Below, piece by piece: positions 60,815 to 64,000 of a DNA stretch of 64,000 nt (position 1 is the stretch's first letter; every line of letters starts with the position of its first letter). Origin of the DNA: Mixta mediterraneensis (GTDB lineage Bacteria; Pseudomonadota; Gammaproteobacteria; Enterobacterales; Enterobacteriaceae); NCBI RefSeq assembly GCF_014946725.1, contig NZ_JACFXY010000010.1:62001-126000 (forward strand), written 5' to 3'. A program made the position numbers and the translations under genes. The notes under the pieces were generated by a model. That model made no database searches and was not told the origin of the DNA. It was given only the letters and a program-made list of their open reading frames with translations.

Positions 60815-61831
60815 TTAGCTGCTGCTGTTTTCGTCCTTCCTTGTACGCCCCAGCAGACTCAATGCTGCATCTCGCGCTGGTTTTTCGCAATATAGTACCT
60901 GATAAATCTGCTCGGTAATTGGCATTTCTACGCCAGTTCTGGCGGCTAATACTTTGACTTCTTTAGTGTTTCTGTAACCTTCTACAACTTGTCCGATAAT
61001 GCGTTGTGCGCTGTCAACGTCTTCGCCCTGTCCCAGCATCATGCCAAAACGACGGTTGCGTGACTGATTATCGGTACAGGTCAACACTAAATCGCCCAGT
61101 CCTGCCATGCCCATAAAGGTCGTCGGGTCAGCACCCAACGCAGCGCCTAAACGGCTCATTTCTGCCAGACCGCGGGTAATAAGCGCGGTACGTGCGTTTG
61201 CGCCAAAACCGATGCCGTCAGAGATACCCGCCCCGATAGCGATAACGTTTTTAACCGCACCACCTAACTGCACGCCAATAAAATCGGGGTTGTTGTAAAC
61301 GCGGAAGCTTTTACCGCAATGCAGTTTCTGCTGCAAATCTTCAGCGAACGCCCCTTCGGTAGCGGATAACGCAATCGCCGTAGGCAATCCCGCCGCTAAT
61401 TCTTTAGCAAAGGTCGGACCTGAAATCACAGCCAATGGAATAGAATCGCCCAAGATTTCACGCGCCACATCTTGCAATAAACGCCCGGTTTCTTTTTCCA
61501 GACCTTTAGTCGCCCAGACAATACGAGAATCGGCACGCAAATGCGGTTTGATTTGCGTTAGTACATCCCCGAAAACGTGGCTTGGCACTACGACTAACAA
61601 ATCGCGACTGGCGGCAATGGCCTTAACCAGATCAGGCTCAAGCGCAAGGTTGTCAGGAAAAGGCACATCGGGCAAAAAAGCGGTGTTGCAGCGATCGGAC
61701 TGGAGTTGCGCCAGATGCGCAGGATTGTGTCCCCACAATAATACCGGGTGGCCATTACGGGCCAGAGTAATCGCCAAAGCGGTGCCGTACGAGCCAGCAC
61801 CGATGACGCTAATCGAAGCGTTATGTGTCAT
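60815..61831 (-). CDS. gpsA: Glycerol-3-phosphate dehydrogenase (NAD(P)+)
   Basis: A 338-residue enzyme that makes sn-glycerol 3-phosphate for phospholipids. It has N-terminal Rossmann [10 protein letters not shown], the catalytic Lys in [13 protein letters not shown] and the GLGDLVLTC block. Its ATG shares one base with the secB stop (TGATG), so the two are translationally coupled. Confidence 0.95.
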   Translation of the reverse strand: MTHNASISVIGAGSYGTALAITLARNGHPVLLWGHNPAHLAQLQSDRCNTAFLPDVPFPDNLALEPDLVKAIAASRDLLVVVPSHVFGDVLTQIKPHLRADSRIVWATKGLEKETGRLLQDVAREILGDSIPLAVISGPTFAKELAAGLPTAIALSATEGAFAEDLQQKLHCGKSFRVYNNPDFIGVQLGGAVKNVIAIGAGISDGIGFGANARTALITRGLAEMSRLGAALGADPTTFMGMAGLGDLVLTCTDNQSRNRRFGMMLGQGEDVDSAQRIIGQVVEGYRNTKEVKVLAARTGVEMPITEQIYQVLYCEKPARDAALSLLGRTRKDENSSS

Positions 61832-62298
61832 CAGGCATCCTGATGTTGTTCAGCGCCTTCTTCACCTTGCTGCTGCAGGTAGTTCATGAACAGGGCATCA
61901 AAGTTAACTGGCGCCAGATTAAGCTGCGGGAAAGTGCCACGCGAAACTAAACTGGTGATGCATTCACGGGCATACGGGAACAGAATGTTCGGGCAGTATG
62001 CGCCCAGGCAGTGTGCCATTTGCGTACCTTCAATGCCGCTAATGGTAAAGATACCGGCCTGCTGAACTTCGCACAGAAATGCAGTTTCTTCACCAACGGT
62101 CGCCGTCACGGTCACGCGCAGCACCACTTCATAAACTTCATCCGCCAGTTGTGAAGATGCCGTATCCAGATCCAGTTTTACATCCGGCTCCCACTCTTTT
62201 TGGAAAACCTGCGGTGCATTTGGCGCTTCAAAAGAGATGTCTTTGGTGTAAACGCGTTGAATCTGGAATTGCATTTCGTTGGTGTTATGTTCTGACAT
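61831..62298 (-). CDS. secB: Protein-export chaperone SecB
   Basis: A 155-residue tetrameric chaperone with the conserved [19 protein letters not shown] start and the [32 protein letters not shown] block. It keeps preproteins unfolded and hands them to SecA. It lies in the yibN-grxC-secB-gpsA row, as in E. coli. Confidence 0.96.
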   Translation of the reverse strand: MSEHNTNEMQFQIQRVYTKDISFEAPNAPQVFQKEWEPDVKLDLDTASSQLADEVYEVVLRVTVTATVGEETAFLCEVQQAGIFTISGIEGTQMAHCLGAYCPNILFPYARECITSLVSRGTFPQLNLAPVNFDALFMNYLQQQGEEGAEQHQDA

Positions 62299-62335
62299 GT
62301 AACTAAGTCCTGTGAGTTAAAATGTTCAGCGTAAA

Positions 62336-62590
62336 CTACGCCTGCAGTAACGGATCTAAACCTTCGCGACCATCAAGCGCGAAAAGATCGTCGCAGCCGC
62401 CAATGTGCTGCGCATCAATAAAAATCTGTGGAACGGTAGTACGGCCGCTGCGTTTGATCATCTCTTCGCGTTTCGCCATGTCCCCATCAATAGGGATCTC
62501 CTGGAACGATACGCCTTTCTGACTTAACAGCGCCTTTGCCCGGTGGCAATAAGGGCAGGTAGCTTTGGTGTAAATCTCAATGTTTGCCAT
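62336..62590 (-). CDS. grxC: Glutaredoxin 3
   Basis: An 84-residue glutaredoxin with active site CPYC (12-15) and the glutathione contacts TVPQIF and GGCDDL. It reduces disulfides with glutathione. It has its own ribosome site and lies 19 bp after yibN. Confidence 0.95.
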   Translation of the reverse strand: MANIEIYTKATCPYCHRAKALLSQKGVSFQEIPIDGDMAKREEMIKRSGRTTVPQIFIDAQHIGGCDDLFALDGREGLDPLLQA

Positions 62591-62609
62591 GGATTGTATC
62601 TCAGTAAGG

Positions 62610-63041
62610 TTATTTACCGCGGACTAACGGCAGATTTTCACCGCTCCAGCCGCTTACGCCATCTTTCAGCACGGTAACCTGAGTAAAACCTGCCGCGCTG
62701 AGATGTGCAGCAGGCTCTGCTGCGCTTTGTCCGGTTGCACACACCACAATTATGGGCTGTGCTTTATGTTTTTCCAGCTCGCCAAAGCTGCCTTTTTTTA
62801 TGTCTGCCGCAGCCACGTTCAGTGCACCAGAAATGTGCCCTTTGCGATAATCGTCGCGCGAACGTACGTCTACAACTACCGCGTCCTCTTTATTAATCAG
62901 GCGGGTTGCTTCACCGCGGCTGATCGTTTTTACCTTAGAGAACATCCCCTTAACGGTAGTCACAATCACCAGAATGAGTAAAACAACCCATGCCAGACTC
63001 AGGATGGGGTGATTGCTTGCAAACTGCATAATTTCTTGCAT
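62610..63041 (-). CDS. yibN: YibN, membrane-anchored rhodanese-domain protein
   Basis: A 143-residue protein with one N-terminal membrane helix (about 12-32) and a rhodanese domain with the active cysteine in VVCATGQSA (Cys101). It may handle sulfane sulfur; the exact role is not settled. It is divergent from envC. Confidence 0.92.
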   Translation of the reverse strand: MQEIMQFASNHPILSLAWVVLLILVIVTTVKGMFSKVKTISRGEATRLINKEDAVVVDVRSRDDYRKGHISGALNVAAADIKKGSFGELEKHKAQPIIVVCATGQSAAEPAAHLSAAGFTQVTVLKDGVSGWSGENLPLVRGK

Positions 63042-63293
63042 GTGGGATAACGACTCCAGACCGGGCTAATAAGCTAAAACAAGGGTTCTGAGTATACCTG
63101 CGCCACTTCGCATGTACAGACGCTAAGCGGCCAGAGTTAGGATTTGTGCATCATTTTCCAAAAAAAGTGGCCGAATGGCAAAAATGGCGCAACGCTTATG
63201 CTTGGTTTAGACGAAAACAGACATGTCTGGAAAAGCAAATGGTGGCCCGGCGCACTGGTAAGCGGCTGTTCATCGTGGAATAATCATTGGCCT

Positions 63294-64000
63294 ATGAAGG
63301 GAAAAACAATCGTTTTACATACAAGGACCCGTCGCAACGGTGCTAACCTGCCGTTGTCCACCTATTTGTCCGCCCTCTCCTTCAGCCTGCTTTGCGCGGG
63401 CGCGTTGTTATTGCCGGTCGCTGCTCAGAGCGCAGACGACAACAAATCGCAGCTGAAGTCTATCCAGCAAAATATTGCCGAAAAAGAAAAAATCGTTAAA
63501 GCGCAAAAACTGCAGCGCAGCAAACTGCTCGATCAGCTCCAGAGTCAGGAAAAGGTTATCGCGCAGGCCAGTCGTCAACTGCGAGAAACGCGCAACAGCC
63601 TTTCCGCGCTAAATAGCGAAATCAGTCAGCTTGCCGCGTCGATTGCCCGGCTGGAAAAACAGCAGACGCAGCAAGAAACACTGCTGTCACAACAGTTAGA
63701 CGCGGCTTTTCGCCAGGGCCAGCACAATGGCCTGCAACTGCTGCTGGGCGGGGAAGAAAGTCAACGTAGCGAACGTATTCTGGCCTACTTTGGCTATCTG
63801 AATGAGGCTCGTCAGCAGAGTATTGAGGCGCTGAAAAAGACGCGTCAGACGTTGAGCCAACAGCGTAGTACGCTGGAACAAAAGCAGCAGCAGCAAAAAT
63901 CGCTGTTAGCGCAGCAGCAAGGCCAGCAGGATAAGCTGCAACAGGCGAGCGCGGCGCGTAAGAAAACGTTGAGCGTACTGGAAAGTTCGCTTGAGAAAGA
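63294..64000 (+). CDS. envC: Murein hydrolase activator EnvC, N-terminal part (runs off window)
   Basis: The frame is open from ATG at 63294 to the last base, giving 235 residues. A long N-terminal region with a hydrophobic signal (about 22-46) is followed by a coiled coil rich in Gln, Lys and Glu with the family block SQQLDAAFRQGQHNGLQLLLGGEESQRSERI. The C-terminal LytM domain lies beyond the window. EnvC activates the amidases AmiA and AmiB at the septum. In E. coli gpmM separates yibN and envC; here they are 252 bp apart with no gene between. Confidence 0.93.
   Translation, partial: MKGKTIVLHTRTRRNGANLPLSTYLSALSFSLLCAGALLLPVAAQSADDNKSQLKSIQQNIAEKEKIVKAQKLQRSKLLDQLQSQEKVIAQASRQLRETRNSLSALNSEISQLAASIARLEKQQTQQETLLSQQLDAAFRQGQHNGLQLLLGGEESQRSERILAYFGYLNEARQQSIEALKKTRQTLSQQRSTLEQKQQQQKSLLAQQQGQQDKLQQASAARKKTLSVLESSLEK

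Overview
The window is chromosomal DNA of an enterobacterium. Gene content and order match the region around 85-93 min of the Escherichia coli map with differences typical of Erwiniaceae such as Pantoea, Erwinia or Mixta. The argG gene sits inside the arginine cluster (argC-B-G-H), oxyR is divergent from a peroxiredoxin-glutaredoxin fusion, and emrD lies between glpX and fpr. The family assignment is an inference from synteny and protein similarity recalled from memory, not from a database search.

Layout. 1-404: the 3' end of an IS21-family element. 517-3345: yifB, maoP, hdfR. 3477-9149: a complete rRNA operon on the minus strand, with promoters P1/P2, 16S, tRNA-Glu, 23S, 5S, tRNA-Asp and tRNA-Trp. 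9201-17743: murI, btuB with its cobalamin riboswitch, trmA, yijD, fabR, sthA, oxyR and the prx-grx fusion. 17806-19766: a complete IS21-family element (istA, istB; 1961 bp, 4-bp target duplication), inverted relative to the partial copy. 19823-25644: arginine biosynthesis (argH, argG, argB, argC divergent from argE, with ARG boxes between). 25888-29315: ppc, split by a 768-bp IS1 with a perfect 8-bp target duplication. 29433-34730: the methionine regulon (metF, metL, metB, metJ) with MetJ operators. 34808-42609: rpmE, priA, cytR, ftsN, hslV, hslU, rraA, zapB. 43017-48721: glpF-glpK-glpX (with a GlpR operator), emrD, fpr. 48911-54555: yiiQ, tpiA, cdh, sbp, pfkA, fieF. 54806-56089: a small accessory islet with a KGG-repeat stress protein and a hicAB toxin-antitoxin pair flanked by imperfect direct repeats. 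56623-59422: the Cpx envelope stress locus (cpxP with the CpxQ sRNA in its 3' end, cpxR, cpxA). 59458-64000: trmL, cysE, gpsA, secB, grxC, yibN and the 5' part of envC.

Most genes are intact housekeeping genes at the lengths expected for their families. The exceptional features come from mobile DNA and local gene change. IS1 has inactivated ppc so cleanly that precise excision would restore an 883-codon gene. Two IS21 copies with identical shared sequence bracket a 17.4-kb segment that includes the rRNA operon. The rRNA operon joins the upstream neighbourhood of E. coli rrnB to the downstream neighbourhood of rrnC. cdh has lost its usual stop and reads about 50 codons further, antisense into tpiA. 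hicB appears to start at a non-standard ATT codon. I found no CRISPR array, prophage or convincing new multigene system. The hicAB islet with its flanking repeats and an orphan plus-strand terminator is the least explained part of the window.
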